Below are positions 1 to 19,400 of a stretch of DNA of 64,000 nt, in pieces; position 1 is the first letter of the stretch; every line of letters begins with the position of its first letter. Location of the stretch: assembly GCF_020080835.1 (NCBI RefSeq), contig NC_058163.1:21851904-21915903 (forward strand). Direction: 5' to 3'. The translations under genes and the position numbers were made by a program. Below the pieces are notes generated by a model. That model made no database searches, was not told the DNA's origin, and saw only the letters and a program-made list of their open reading frames with translations. The stretch comes from Cotesia glomerata (Eukaryota; Arthropoda; Insecta; Hymenoptera; Braconidae).

Positions 1-72
1 ATTTGTTATTTTATCTTTTTTATAGAAAAAATAAATTTAGATGAAATATTTCTTAAGCTAGCGTTATTTTTA

Positions 73-1718
73 TTAATTTTTTTTACGTGACTTTGAACTG
101 TCCCGGTCCTTACTCTCTTTGTGTCGGTGTTTGTTTGATATTATTGCATTACGCAGTGTTGAATGCAGAAATCGTTTATTGATTGTTTCTCTAGGCTTTA
201 CCCATCCACTTGGACCCATCACTTCGGCTCTTTTTGCTCCTATTTTAGCTTCTTCAATTAATGCTTCTGCAGCTAATCTGGACAATAATTTTATTTATTT
301 TTAATATCACTTAAATTTATTAATTATTTGTGTCAAGTATATTAAAGATAATTTAATTTTCTGTAAATAATAATAAAACTGAATAATACTGAAGTTAGCT
401 GTCAGCTGTCAATTTTAAAAATTTTTATAACAAATAACAAAGTTCTAAACAAATAAATCAATTACAACAAAAAAATGCATGATATTGAAATTAGCAGTCA
501 CGACTATTTTTTAATTTTTTTTAACAAATAAATTTGTTCCAGAAAATTATTTATAAAAAATTGCATTTTTCATTTTTTTTTAATTTCTACATGTCAATTT
601 TTTTTTCTAATTATTTTTTACTATAATTTACTTGTTAAAAAAATTTTTTAAATTATCAAATGTCTGCTAAATTAATTTTCATTAAAGTTAGCAGCCACTT
701 TATCATTTAAAATTTTTTTTTAACAAATAAATTTGTTCAGAAAAATTATTTTTAAAAAATTGCATTTTTTATTTGTTAAAATTTTTACATGTCAATTTTT
801 TTTCCTAATTTATTTTGCAATAATTTATTTATCACCAAAATTATTAAAATTATTAAATATCTGCTGAATTAATTTTCATAAAAAATGCTTCTAAATTTGC
901 TTTTAAAGTTTCATTTGTAATTTTTATCAATTTTGACATGTGAAATTTTTTAATAAAATTTTTTTTATAATAATTTAGTTGCCATAAAATTCTAAGAATA
1001 TTTTTTATGTCTATCAACTTCAGTGTCACTAACACTGAAATCAGCTGACATTTGACAATTTTTTTTTTATTTTCATAAAAAATCAATTATGAAAAAAAAA
1101 TATTATTAAAAATTGTGAACTTGTAATTTTTTTTAATATCAAGATGTAGAATTTTTGTATTAAAATTTTTTTACAGAAATTTATTAATAAAAATCCACAA
1201 AATTGACAGATGTCATTTAATTTCAGGATCATAAATAAAACCGCTATTAAAAAGGTTTTATTTTGTTATATTAAAATATATAAATAACTCCTGTGTTTTT
1301 AATATAAAAATTGACATAATATTCAATGCAATTATTTTTAAAAATTAAATTATTTATTTATTTATTCATTTTACGCCAAGCGGCATTATACATTAAAAAT
1401 ATAAAAGATATAATATTAAATTGATTAGATATATTGAATCAAACAATATAAATAAATTTAATATTATATCTTTTATATCTTTAATGTATATTACCGCTTG
1501 GCGTAAAATGAATAAATAAATTATATTAATATTAATAATAATAATAATAATAATAATAATTATTATTATTATTATTATTAAATTAAATATTGATTGTAAA
1601 AAAATAAATGTCGAACACTTGCCTTTTATAAAACTACAATCAAGTTATTAAATTAAAATAAAAACAAAAAAAAATATGTCAACAGTTATAAATACCTGTT
1701 TAATGTTTCTTCATCCAT
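73..1718 (-). CDS. POLR1D-like: POLR1D isoform-2-like protein, two coding exons
   Basis: Exon 1 codes at 1718-1696 (ATG, 23 nt, MDEETLN plus two bases) and ends at a GTATTT donor. Exon 2 runs 277-73 after a CAG acceptor and ends in TAA. The join restores an Arg codon and gives a protein of about 75 residues. The middle reads EEAKIGAKRAEVMGPSGW then KPRETINKRF. This matches the short alternative human POLR1D product (isoform 2 type: EAKRGKTRAETMGPMGW, then TNKRFL), not the RPAC2 polymerase subunit fold. The C-terminus is Lys/Ser/Arg rich. The function of this isoform family is poorly known; nucleolar or polymerase I/III association is only implied by the shared gene name. The 1.4-kb intron is AT-rich repeat. 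The promoter faces CCT4. The family match is fairly sure; the 23-nt first exon rests on splice signals and the human-like acidic N-terminus. Confidence 0.8.
1349..1523. repeat. 175-bp inverted repeat in POLR1D-like intron
   Basis: The arms begin TTATTCATTTTACGCCAAG and end with the complementary CTTGGCGTAAAATGAATAA. They pair over about 70 bp around a short AT-rich centre. A trinucleotide AAT/ATT run (about 1535-1580) follows directly. It is probably a small foldback element; no clear target duplication was seen. Confidence 0.6.
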
Positions 1719-2173
1719 TGTTAATAATTAGTTACTATAATAATTAGCTTTTTTTTTCTTATTTGCACTTGTTTGACGCATTTACTGTTTCTGTTTGTGT
1801 AACTTAACAATTGTTTATTTATAAATTTTGACAGGTGCTGCCTCTCTTACCTACAACATCTGTAACCCAAAACAACTAAAAAAGGTGGCGCTTTAGTTGT
1901 CTTTTTTACTATTACCGACATTACTTACTTACCTTCATCGCTATAGGAACGTCAAATAAAAAAAAAGAAGGCGAGCCTCTACTAAGCACTAACTTCAAGC
2001 CCTTGTGTGATTCTAGCCTCGTGTTTGTAAGTTTCATTTTACTCTCATAATTTTTTACTATTAAATTTTATGAACTAACAAAAAAAATACTAATCTATAA
2101 AATTATTAATTTCAGAACCAAAGTCTGAACGTTTAAATCATACTTAGTTGATAATAATATATACCTAGACACC
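1719..2173. promoter_or_regulatory. Shared intergenic promoter region between POLR1D-like and CCT4
   Basis: The two start codons diverge with 455 bp between them. On the plus side a 5'UTR intron is likely at 2027-2115 (GTAAGT donor, TTTCAG acceptor). The CCT4 transcription start would then lie before 2026. GC-richer sequence at about 1830-2025 stands out from the AT-rich surroundings and is the probable core promoter. No specific factor site is claimed. Confidence 0.5.
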
Positions 2174-2602
2174 ATGAAGAATACAATGAGCAACGATGCT
2201 AAATACGGAGGTAGCCACAAAAAGGCTTTCCAGGACAAAAGTAAACCCGCTGATATTCGGATTAGTAACATTCTGGCCGCCAAAGGTATTTATTTTTATT
2301 ATTTAACTTATTTTTCAATTATTTTTTGTAATCTGTGTCAGAGTTGTCGTGGAGAGAAACATTGCCTTATTTGGTTATAATACCGGTTTTGGTGTACTCC
2401 ATTTTTTTTTTATTATTCAACTAATAATTTATAAATTAATTAATAAATAAATAAATAAATTTTTTTCAGCGCTTTGTGATGCTATTCGTACCAGTTTGGG
2501 TCCTCGTGGAATGGACAAAATGGTAAATAATTTTTATTTTACATGTTTAAAAAAATTAAGACACTTCAAATTTATCAAAAATTTTTTGTCAGCCTCAACG
2601 CA

Positions 2603-2641
<39 letters not shown>

Positions 2642-5491
2642 ACTATTTTTTCCGAAGATCGGTGTTTTTACTAAATAAAGAGTTCTATATTTCAAAGCCA
2701 TTATCCCCGATCCAAATTGATGTTAGACTAATTTTTAAATTTTACATTAAATTTTTTTTATTTATTAAATTCTTTAAATTTTAATTTTTACTTATTATTT
2801 ATTTTCACCACATTATTGTCGGTATGAGCACTCATACCATCCTTGGGTGAATATATCTAACAATTAAAAATCTTAATTTTTTTAATTTAAGATTAAGCAA
2901 AGATGTTATATTCTTTACTTAAGGTAAAATATATATATACATATATATATTTTTTTTTTATTTTATTTGGGGCCAGTTTTTTAATCCGGGATAAAATTTT
3001 ATTCAATGCTAAAATATCTCTATATATTTTAGGTAAATAAATATACTGAATACTAATTATATCTTGGATAAAATTTTATCCCGCATTGGAAAACTAGCCC
3101 TTAATGTAAACCTTGATTTTGGTAATTAATTATGATAAATAAATAGGTTTTATTTGTATTACATAAGTTGTGTTTTACAAAGTCTACAAAATATCTTTAG
3201 TTTGCACTCATACTCTTTCTCTTATTCTAACAATACTTTGGTTCACTATTTTTACTTTGTACTGTAGTTTTTTATAATTGTTTAATTATATTAATGCTGT
3301 GCACCAAAAAAAAATTACACTTGGTAATTAATTATTTTATTCATAATAATTTTAATAGATTCAAGCTGCAAATGGTGAAGTGACAATTACAAATGACGGA
3401 GCTACTATTTTAAAAGAAATGAATGTTATTCATCCAGCAGCAAAAATGGTAAATTACTTTTTATAATTATTAATTTTTTTATTATTATTCACTGATGGTT
3501 TTTTTGACATTAAATTATTTTAAAAATTTGTATATTATTTATTATTAAAAATGAAATTAAATTTAGCAGATATTTGTTAATTTAAACATTTTTTTAATAA
3601 ATAAATTATGGAAAAAACAATTGATAAGTAGAAATTTTAAAAAATTAAAAATGAAATTTTTTAACAAATTTGTTTAAAAAGAAAATTAAAAAATAATCGA
3701 GTGATTAAAAAATTATTTTTAAAAATTTGCATTAATATTTTTTCAAATATTTATTAATAATAATTTATGTTTAAAAAATTATAAAAAAACGAAACTAAAT
3801 TTTTTGACTTTAAAATATTTTGTAAGTTTTTACATTATTTATTATTAAACTGAAAATTAATTTAGCAGATTTTTAATAATTTAAAAATTAAAAAAAAAAA
3901 TAAATTATGGAAAAAAAAATTAACAAGTAGAAATTTAAAAAAATTAAAAATGAAATTTTTTAATAAATTTGTTTTTAAAAAAAATTAAAAAATAATTGAG
4001 TGACTAAAAAATTATTTTTAAAAATTTGCATTAATATTTTTTAATAATAATTTATATGGTTAAAAAATTATAAAAAATCAAAACTAAATTTTTTAAGCCA
4101 TAAAAAAAATGTTATAACTAATAAAAATAATTTAGTTGGTAGAATTATCCCGGGCCCAAGACTCCGAAGCCGGAGATGGAACAACGAGTGTAGTAGTAAT
4201 CGCCGGAGCTCTCCTTGAAGCAGTCGACCGTCTTCTCCACAAAGGAATCCACCCAACCTTAATAAGCGACGCATTCCAAAAAGCTGCCGCAAAAGCCGTG
4301 GAAATCCTCAGCTGGACCATGTCGATTCCAGTGGACCTGGCAGACAAAGAATCTTTGATCAAGGCAGCGGCTACTTCGCTTAATTCCAAGGTGGTGTTCC
4401 AGCAATCAAGCATCCTGGCTCCTTTGGCAGTAACTGCAGTATTAAAAATCACAGAGCCCGGAAAAGAGCAAGCCACTGACTTAAAAGACATCCACGTGAT
4501 CAAGAAACTCGGTGGAACAGTTGAAGACACCGAGTTGATCGAAGGACTGGTCTTCACCCAGAAGTCCTGCAACGTGAATGGACCCAAGCGAATTGAAAAA
4601 GCCAAGATCGGGTTGATCCAGTTCTGCATCTCTCCCCCGAAGACTGACATGGACCACAGCGTGATTGTATCCGATTACTCTGCGATGGACCGTATTTTGA
4701 AAGAAGAGAGGACCTACATCCTGAACATCGTCAAGCAGATCAAGAAATCTGGGTGCAATGTTCTCCTGGTCCAGAAGTCGATTCTCCGGGACGCGATCAG
4801 CGACCTGGCGATCCACTTTTTGGACAAAATAAAGGTCATGGTGATCAAGGACATTGAGCGCGAGGACATTTCTTTCATTTGCAAGACCCTCGGCTGCAGA
4901 CCAATCGCTTCCTTGGACCACTTCACCGCCGAGAACCTGGTGAACGCGGAACTCTGCGAGGAAGTCCAGACTGGCAGTTCAAAGTTCGTTAAAGTCACCG
5001 GGATTCAGAACCCAGGGCGCACTGTCACTGTCTTGGTTCGCGGAAGCAACAAGCTTGTCCTCGAAGAAGCTGCTAGGTCTCTGCACGATGCTCTCTGTGT
5101 CATCAGGTGTCTCGTTAAAGAAAAGGCCCTGATTGCTGGAGGCGGTGCTCCTGAGATTGAACTCGCGCTCAAGCTGTCCGCCTACGCACAAACTCTTGGA
5201 GGAGTTGACGCTTACTGTGTCAAAGCCTTCGCTGATGCTCTGGAAATCATTCCGTCGACCCTTGCGGAAAACGCTGGGCTCAATCCTATTGCTACTGTCA
5301 CTGAGCTTCGCAATCGACATGCCAATGGGGAAATTACTGCTGGGATCAATGTCCGCAAGGGAATGATTACCAATATTCTTGAGGAGAATGTCGTTCAGCC
5401 CTTGTTAGTATCTACCAGCGCTATCACTCTTGCTTCGGAAACTGTACGGAGTATTCTTAAGATTGATGATATTATTAACACCATGCAGTAA
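2174..5491 (+). CDS. CCT4: T-complex protein 1 subunit delta (chaperonin CCT4)
   Basis: Subunit of the cytosolic TRiC/CCT group II chaperonin, which folds actin, tubulin and other proteins with ATP. Coding exons: 2174-2285, 2470-2522, 3359-3448, 4136-5491; all junctions are GT-AG and in frame, giving 536 residues, the usual family length. Family hallmarks in order: [10 protein letters not shown] and [11 protein letters not shown] (nucleotide-binding region), [11 protein letters not shown] (catalytic GDGTT loop), [24 protein letters not shown] in the apical domain, [12 protein letters not shown], and AGINVRKG near the C-terminus. Exon 4 is one 1.36-kb GC-richer block, unlike the AT-rich introns. 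A second in-frame ATG five codons downstream could also initiate. Identity is certain from family knowledge; long minus-strand frames opposite exon 4 are shadows. Confidence 0.97.
2603..2636. repeat. (AT)n microsatellite in CCT4 intron 2
   Basis: About 17 uninterrupted TA units follow the CCT4 exon 2 donor. The short reading frame over it is repeat translation, not a gene. Confidence 0.9.
3470..4130. repeat. Two tandem copies of AT-rich intronic repeat (CCT4 intron 3)
   Basis: Two adjacent units of roughly 300 bp share the order TTAGCAGAT, AACAAATAAATTATGG-like, GAAATTTTTTAA, AATTTGTTTAAAAA and TTTTTAAAAATTTGCATTAA. Similar blocks fill introns of POLR1D-like, the THAP gene and OR1. Such AT-rich sequence can align by chance, but the motif order is kept. 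Confidence 0.45.
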
Positions 5492-6298
5492 TTTTATTAT
5501 TTTTTTATAAATGCCTTATTTGGAGATTTAAATTATTGGCCAGAGTTGTCATTTATGATTCTTTATTATTATAAGTAATTACTACTTAGGTAGTTACATT
5601 TTTATAAATATATTTGTAAAATTGTAAGATTACTTTGGTCAGTATAAAAAATTTTTTTTTCAATTATATGCATTTAATTTTACGCTTTCAAACACTTAGA
5701 GTTTAGAATTACTTTTTTAATAAATCTAAAAATATTTAGATTTTTTCAATTTAAAAAATTATGAATAAAAAAATATTTGAGAATTAAAAATACAGTACTA
5801 GATATTTTTTTAATATCTTGGATAAAATTTGTATTTATTTAAATTTGATAATTAATTTTAAAATTAATAAATAAATATACAAAATTTAAATAAAATTAGA
5901 TTTATTAACAAAGTTTAAAAAAGCCTTAAAACAAAAATATTTGCTTAAACTATTAAAAAATTATAAAATAAACTCGTTTTGTTCAATTTTTCTACTTTCA
6001 ATAAAATAATATCAGTCAATAAAATTTTAACAATAGTTCCAATAAATTTATTAAAAAATAATTTTACAAGTTTTGATTTTTAAAAATAATCTATAATTTG
6101 TAATTTCGTATACATTAATAATAATAATAAAAAAAAAAACATAGAAAGTTTAGAATTTATTGTAGACAGTCTTTGTACGGAATATTGTAAAATGAGTGTG
6201 CGTAATCACGGTCCATTTTAAACAAAATCTCAAGTTTAAAAATTAGTGAGCATTAGCTGAAATAATTCTAAACATTCTTGACCAACCTCAACAATTTT
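5492..6298. other. CCT4 3' flank, AT-rich, no gene seen
   Basis: This stretch holds the CCT4 3'UTR and AT-rich spacer. It has AATAAA-like candidate poly(A) signals but nothing that codes. Confidence 0.5.
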
Positions 6299-7363
6299 TG
6301 GTAATTATTTACAAGTAGGGCCCACCTTATTTTTGCCCATATTTAGGTGAAAAATTAATATTTCTTGTTATTTTCATTCTGCTTGTTTTTACGGCGCATT
6401 CATGATAAAAAACTTAAAAAACTTGAAAAAAGAAAAAAAAAAAAAACTTTAATCAATTCTTTAACTACTCGATACTAATTTTACTCAGTACTAACTGTAT
6501 TCAATGATATCTCGACTCAATAGTATATTAGAAGAGCCGACGCGCTTTTTAAAATCTCAATCAATTTTTTTTTTTATTTAATAATATGTTTACTTTAAAG
6601 ACATTAAAAAAAAACTTGACTCAATAATTTTATTCTTAAAAAATAAAACTATTGTTTTACAAACTTTATTCAATGTCAACTTTACTCAATTATATATAAT
6701 TTATATATCTATACATATTACAAATTTTTTTTTTAATTTATTAAATTATTTTATTGGAGTACAAATTGCACAGAGCTGAGAAATTTTGAGTACAGTTTTT
6801 TTTTGTCGAATAAAATATTATTAACCCTAGACTGGTCACCCTATGAGCGTGACGCCGCGCTCAATTATATTTTGTTTATTACATCTTCAATATTTACTAA
6901 AATTATTCAAAAAAATTTGAATTTGTTCCTTGAACATTTTAGAATATATTAATAATTTTTTCAAACATCTTCGAAAACGTTAAATTGCTGAAAAAAATTT
7001 GCGGGGCTTTCCTCATCGCTTGACCAGAGTCGTAAGTAGTTTTTTGTCCGCGGCGTTGCCGAAATCACCTCTAGTCTCTGCCTGTCAAACGTGTATGAAC
7101 TGGCAACACTGTACGCTCTAAAAGCATTGCGGCAAATCCCTCATCACTCGACCAAAGTCGTTAGGTCGCGTTTGTTGACCAGTCTAGGGTTAAACAAAAA
7201 AATATTGAATATTCAAAAGTTGGAAAAAATTTTGGCTCTCATGTTTTTGGATAAAATTTCTATTTTATCTTTTTTTGATGTTTTTGATATAATATATTTT
7301 TTTTGAAAAGTTAAAAAAAATTAAAATTAAAATAATAGACCCCACTTGTAAATAATTATCCAA
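6299..7363. mobile_element. Inverted-repeat element G copy 1, with nested piggyBac-like MITE
   Basis: The left end GGTAATTATTTACAAGTAGG pairs with the right end CCCCACTTGTAAATAATTA. A second copy at 48156-48779 has matching ends and matching interior (for example GTTTTTACGGCGCATTCATGA here, reverse complement there). The two copies carry different nested insertions, so the interruptions are secondary. Confidence 0.65.
6821..7193. mobile_element. piggyBac-like MITE, 373 bp with TTAA ends
   Basis: A perfect 18-bp terminal inverted repeat, TTAACCCTAGACTGGTCA at 6821-6838, has its complement at 7176-7193. TTAA targets and CCCTAG tips are the hallmark of piggyBac transposons. No transposase is present, so it is non-autonomous. 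It sits inside element G. The interior is GC-richer than its flanks and holds only a shadow reading frame. Confidence 0.85.
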
Positions 7364-7468
7364 TTTTTTTAAAAAAGTTAAGCTCCAGAACATCTTAAAA
7401 AAAATGGACCAGTGTCTTAAGTACTGATTGTTCGGCTGAGTAAGATAAAATTCAACAGAAAAAAAAAA

Positions 7469-14064
<6,596 letters not shown>

Positions 14065-16380
14065 CTTCAGAGTTGACTGACAATAAAATTAATTACCAAG
14101 CAATTAAAGGCTTCCAATATGTGACCTGTCAAATCAAAAACAATTTATTTACTAAAATTAAGTTAACAATGATAAATTTTTATTAATTATAATGAATAAT
14201 TACAATAAATAATTTACCTTCACTTCATTTTTACATTTAATTAAGTACTTTAATTAAAAGTTGTCCAACTTTTTGGAATAAACAATAACCGGTATTTATT
14301 ATCAGTGTTTATGTATTAAAATATTTATTTTAACATATACTTATACATAAACGTCAAAGTAAATTTATAAAAATATCAGATTTGTCAACGTGTCGATATT
14401 TCACTACCGCTCTCTTTTCAGGTCATCTGACTTCTGGCTGTGATATAAAATACATGCAATTAATATGAGTTTATATAAAGGTATGTGTACTTAACTTACT
14501 ATAGCTGTATCATTTTTATATCCAGGTATAATTACGTACCTTATATGTGTGTATTTTATGATAGCGAAGTTAGCAGACATTTAACAATTTTTTATAATAA
14601 TGAAGTTAGCTGACATTTTTTATTTTTTTTAATTATACTGAACTTATTAATATAAATTAGAACTAAAATATATTTTTTTTTAATTGCACTTATAGTTTTT
14701 CAAATTTTTCACAAATGAAGTTTAAAAAAAATTTTTTTGTAATAATTTTTTCAATAAAAAAAATTCTAAAAATTTTTAGATGTCGACTAACTTTATTGTC
14801 ATAATTTTTTCATTAATTAAATTAGAACTATAAAAATATAGTAAAACATTCCATGCATTATTTTTTAAATTTCCTACATGTGGAATTTTTAAAAAATTTT
14901 TATGATGATAAATTTAGCAGATATTTAATAATTTTTAGTATTTTTTTAACAAATAAATTAAGGCAAAAAAAAATATTAAAAAAATTGACATGTAAAAATT
15001 TTAAAAAGTTAAAAATGAAATTTTTTGAAGCAAATTTTTTTGTTAAAAAAAATTAAAAAATTCTCTAGTGACTGCTAACTTTAATATCATAAAATTTTTT
15101 TGCTACAAATTTTTCAATAAGAAGAATTCTAAAAATTTTTAGATGTCGGCTAACTTTATTATCATAATTTTTTATATTTTTTCATTAATTAAATTAGAAC
15201 TAAAAAAATATAATAAAAAATTCCATGCATTATTTTTATGACATTAAAGTTAGTAATCACTTAACAATTTTTCAATTTTATTCAACAAAAAAATTTGTCC
15301 CAAAAAGTCATTTTTAAAAAATTGCATTTTTTATTTTTTAAAATTTCTACATGTCAATTTTTTTTTCTAATTTTTTTTGCCATAATTTATTTGTCATAGA
15401 ATTTTTTAAATTATTTCAGTGTATGCCAAATTAATTATTATATTATTTTTTTAATTTCCTATATGTGGAATTAAAAAAAAATTTTTTTGCTATAAATTTT
15501 TAAATAACAATTCTAAAAATTGTCAGGTGTCTGCTAACTTTATTTTCATCTGTATTTTACTAATCTACCTCCGACTTCCGCACACATGTGTTGATAAAAT
15601 GATACTGAAGTAACTGACATATAATTTATATAATTTTATTCAATGAAAATTAAGTTAGCCGACATTTAAAAGTTTTTAGAATTTTTTTTTTATTGAAAAA
15701 ATGATTACAAAAAAATAAAAAAAAATTTCACTTGTAAAAAACTAAAAACTGTAAGTGCAATTTTTAAAAAATATTTTTTTGTTCTAATTTAATAATTAAA
15801 AAAAAAAATCAAAAAATTAAAAACGTCGGCTAACTTAATTTTCATTTTTATTCAACAAATAAATAATCTTAAAAAAATTCTACTTTTAGATGTGTTAAAA
15901 ATTTATTGTTGCAATTTTTTTAAAAATGTTTTTTTAGTAGTAATTTATTTGCTGTAAAATTGAAAAAAATGACAGCTGTCAGCTAACTTCAGTTTGATAT
16001 TGATAAATTGAAACTATCTAGAATCTGACAGCCAACTTCACAGCAGTTATAAACTGTCAAGCGCGCATAGCTTCAGGTTATAGAAAAAAAAAAATTAAAT
16101 CTAAAGTAAAGCTGAGAAGAAGCCGAAGCTGGGTCTCTATTTTATTGCTATCAAGAGGCAGGGGCACTTGTGTCGAATTCTGTATTTATAAACAATTAAC
16201 TCGGTATATTTACATTTATTTAGATTTTTTAGCGATATTATTTAGTACATAATCCCCCTATCAATAATTACAGTCAGCTACACTTGCCGCAGCAACTATA
16301 ATTTATATTAATGGGACGTGTGTGTTGTTTTGTTGGTTATGTTTGTCGTTTGAAATTTTTATTTAGTTAATATTTTATCG
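14065..16380. other. Divergent spacer between GALNT7 and THAP gene, repeat-filled
   Basis: The first 200-400 bp upstream of 14064 should include the GALNT7 5'UTR and promoter. From about 14565 to 16035 the sequence is a run of AT-rich units carrying TTAGCNGACA or its complement TGTCNGCTAA, for example near 14573, 14610, 14780, 15140, 15530, 15650, 15825 and 15970. GC-richer sequence at about 16060-16330 is the likely THAP promoter. Nothing codes. Confidence 0.5.
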
Positions 16381-16455
16381 GTAAGTTTATTTATTTATTT
16401 TTTTTATGTTTATTTTATTGTCGGTTTTAATTATTGACAAGTGGCTTTTTTACAG
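16381..16455 (+). other. Probable 5'UTR intron of THAP gene
   Basis: A GTAAGT donor at 16381 and a TTTTTTACAG acceptor ending at 16455 lie just upstream of the ATG at 16481, whose context is AAAATGG. Inferred from splice signals only. Confidence 0.45.
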
Positions 16456-16480
16456 ATTTTTTGGACACCAAACCTCGAAA

Positions 16481-19400
16481 ATGGTGCGCTCCTGTTCACT
16501 GAGAAATTGTAATAATTCAGTGAGACAAAAGTACCGATTTTTTTTATTACCATCAGTTAAAAAAGTTGCTAAAAGAGCTGCGTGGTTACAACAATGTGAT
16601 TATTTATTAACAGAACCACTTCCTACTAGTGGTAATTCAATATCTCTCTGTGAAGTAAGTTGTTTTGCGGTTTTTAGATTTTATTATAATTTTCATTAAT
16701 AATTAATAATTATTTCGTGACCGTACATTTATATTATAGATAACTGATGCTTCTTTCAAAGTAATCACAACCTATTTTTCATTTTATATGTATATGTACT
16801 GTGTACTGTTATATATATATGCGTATTTGAAAATAAGTTTATGGTTATACTCATTTAGAAATTTTTTTTTTCTATTTAAATAAGTATAATTAACTAAATT
16901 TATATACCGGTAGATTTTTTAAATTTTGAGTTAATTTTTTTTATCAATACGTCAAAATTAGATTTTTTTATTTGGTGTGTGCTAAAGTTAATTTATATTC
17001 AAGTGGATTATAAAGTCACATGTCTCAGATTTTTTTTATTTGTTAATTTGAAAATTTTATTTATTTAAAATTTAGAACTTTTTTATAAAATATTTAAACA
17101 TTAATTTTTTTTATTGAAGATTGATTAAAATTAATTTAGCAGATATTTGATCATTTTTGCAAGTAATAAATTATGACAAAAAAAATTTTTAAATTGACAT
17201 TTTTAAATTAAAAAAACTTAATAATTTTTCGGTATAAATTTGTTTGTTAAATAATTAAACTTTAATTTTGTTTTCTTGAATATTGATAAAAATTAATTTA
17301 GCAGATATTTGATCATTTTTGTAACGAATAAATTATGACAAAAAAAAAATTTTAAAAATTGACATTTAAAAATTTTTCAAAATTTAATAGTATTTTTCGG
17401 AATAAATTTGATTTTTAAATAATTAAACTTCAATTTTGTTTTATTAAATATTGATAAAAATTAATTTTGCAAATCGTATGATTTTTATAACAAATAAATT
17501 ATAGCAAAAAAAATTTTTAAAATTGACATTTTAAAATTTATAAAAATTCAAAATAATTTTTTGAAATAAATTTCTTTTTGAATAATTAAATGTCAATTTT
17601 GTTTTATTAAAGATTGATAATTAATTTAGCAGATATTTGATAATTTTTGTAACAAATAAATTATGACAAAAAAAAATGGACTCCTTGAAAATAAGAAAAA
17701 TAAAAAATGCAATTTTTTAAAAACATTTTTTTATGATAAATTTGTTTGCAAAATAAATTAAAAAAATAGTTTGCTAACATAAATTTAATTAAAGATCAAT
17801 TTATATAACTTTATAAATTAATTGACATTTAAGTTTTAATCTTATATACATAGGGTTTTATTTGCATAACTTTACAAAGTTTTATACAAGGGTTTTTTTT
17901 TTTATTTTTGATTTATTAAATTATAACAAAAAAATATTTTTTAAAAATTACACCTATAATTTTCCAAGTTTTTCACAAATAAAATTTATTTTTTATTTGA
18001 TTATAATAATTTTTTCAATAAAAAAAAATTATAAAAAGTTTTAGATGCCGACTAATTTAATTTTCAAAATAATAACTAATTATTTTCAACATAAAACATA
18101 TTTTAACTAGTATAAACATTTAGAAATATTATTTGTTGATAACAAATTTAAGTTTTAATCTTTTAAATTTTATAAATTTTAATTATATATAATAGGGTGC
18201 GTCAAAATTTAATTTTCGAGAGTAACCTTTTAAAATTTAAATTTTGAGTTTCGCTTTTAACTTTGGTTTAATAATAAAATAACTACCCAAACCCAGTGAC
18301 CTAAAGATAGCTTACAACTTTATAGGCTTATTTTGCAAACTAAAAGAATCAAATTTAAATTTAAATATTAATAACACATAAATTAACAATGTATTAAAAA
18401 TTTTACTTGTATTATTTTAACGAACTCCATTGCGCTTAATTGTAAATTTTTAAGAAAGCAATAAAAATATTCATATTCATATTGGCTTTTAACAGGAGCT
18501 GTATTTGGGCATTTTCTGATATATTTTGGTGTGTCACAATTTATTTGATATTCACAGAATTTTTTAACAGGAGTTTCGTTTGGCCAAATTTTGAAATTTT
18601 TAAATTCCAGAAAAATTGCTTCAACAAAACTGCTGTTAAACAATTATGTGACCATCAAATAAATCCTGACACATTAAAATATCTCAGGAAATGCCCAAAC
18701 CTAACTCTTGCTAAAAGCGGAACTCAAAATTCCAATTTTAAAAGGTTGCTTTTAGAGATTAAATTTTTACGCACCCTAATATATAATGATGAACTAAAAA
18801 ATATCTAAAATATTTTTTAATAAAATTACAGGGTCATTTTGAACCGGACCAATTTGTAGAATACGGACCAAGCGTCCGTACAATTTTAAAACCAACTGCA
18901 ATACCAACAATTTTTACCAAAAACCCTCCACGTGTGAGCGACGCGGTGGAATTGTGGTACGAGCGTGAATACAAGCACAACAACACACTGTCATTATTGA
19001 ATGACCTGACAGACGATTCTATAATCTACAATAATGACAACCAGGACAACGAGGTTGAACTCCTGGAGGAGCTGAACGACGACAACGGGTTCGAGTATGT
19101 AGACGTGGAAGACACTTCGCCTAAGCGAGTGAAATTGATACGCATCCAGAGGAACAAAATGCAGATCGCGACGCCGCAGGGTATTAAAATAATTTCGGCC
19201 TCGTGCAAGACGCAGCTGAACAACATCAACATGGCAGAGCACACTCAGGTCGAGCACTTCGAGGAGGGTCTTTCGCCGCCCTCGAGCAACGACATGGAGA
19301 ACGTCGACGACAACTCGAGCTCCTTCGTCACGATGAGTGGCAAGAGGTACTGCTTGGACGTCGACAACAAGCGGGTGGCGTTCAAAATTTCCGGGGACGG

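Noticed and set aside
4132..5320. Several minus-strand frames of 94-172 codons
   Set aside because: Antisense of CCT4 exon 4, a GC-richer conserved exon that yields shadow frames.
7091..7306. 71-codon frame
   Set aside because: Starts in the piggyBac-like MITE and runs out through its end; no homology recognised.
18383..18808. Overlapping opposite-strand frames of 86 and 108 codons
   Set aside because: Both are made by the internal hairpin of the hAT-like MITE; each reads similar Cys/Asn-rich words because the arms are complementary.
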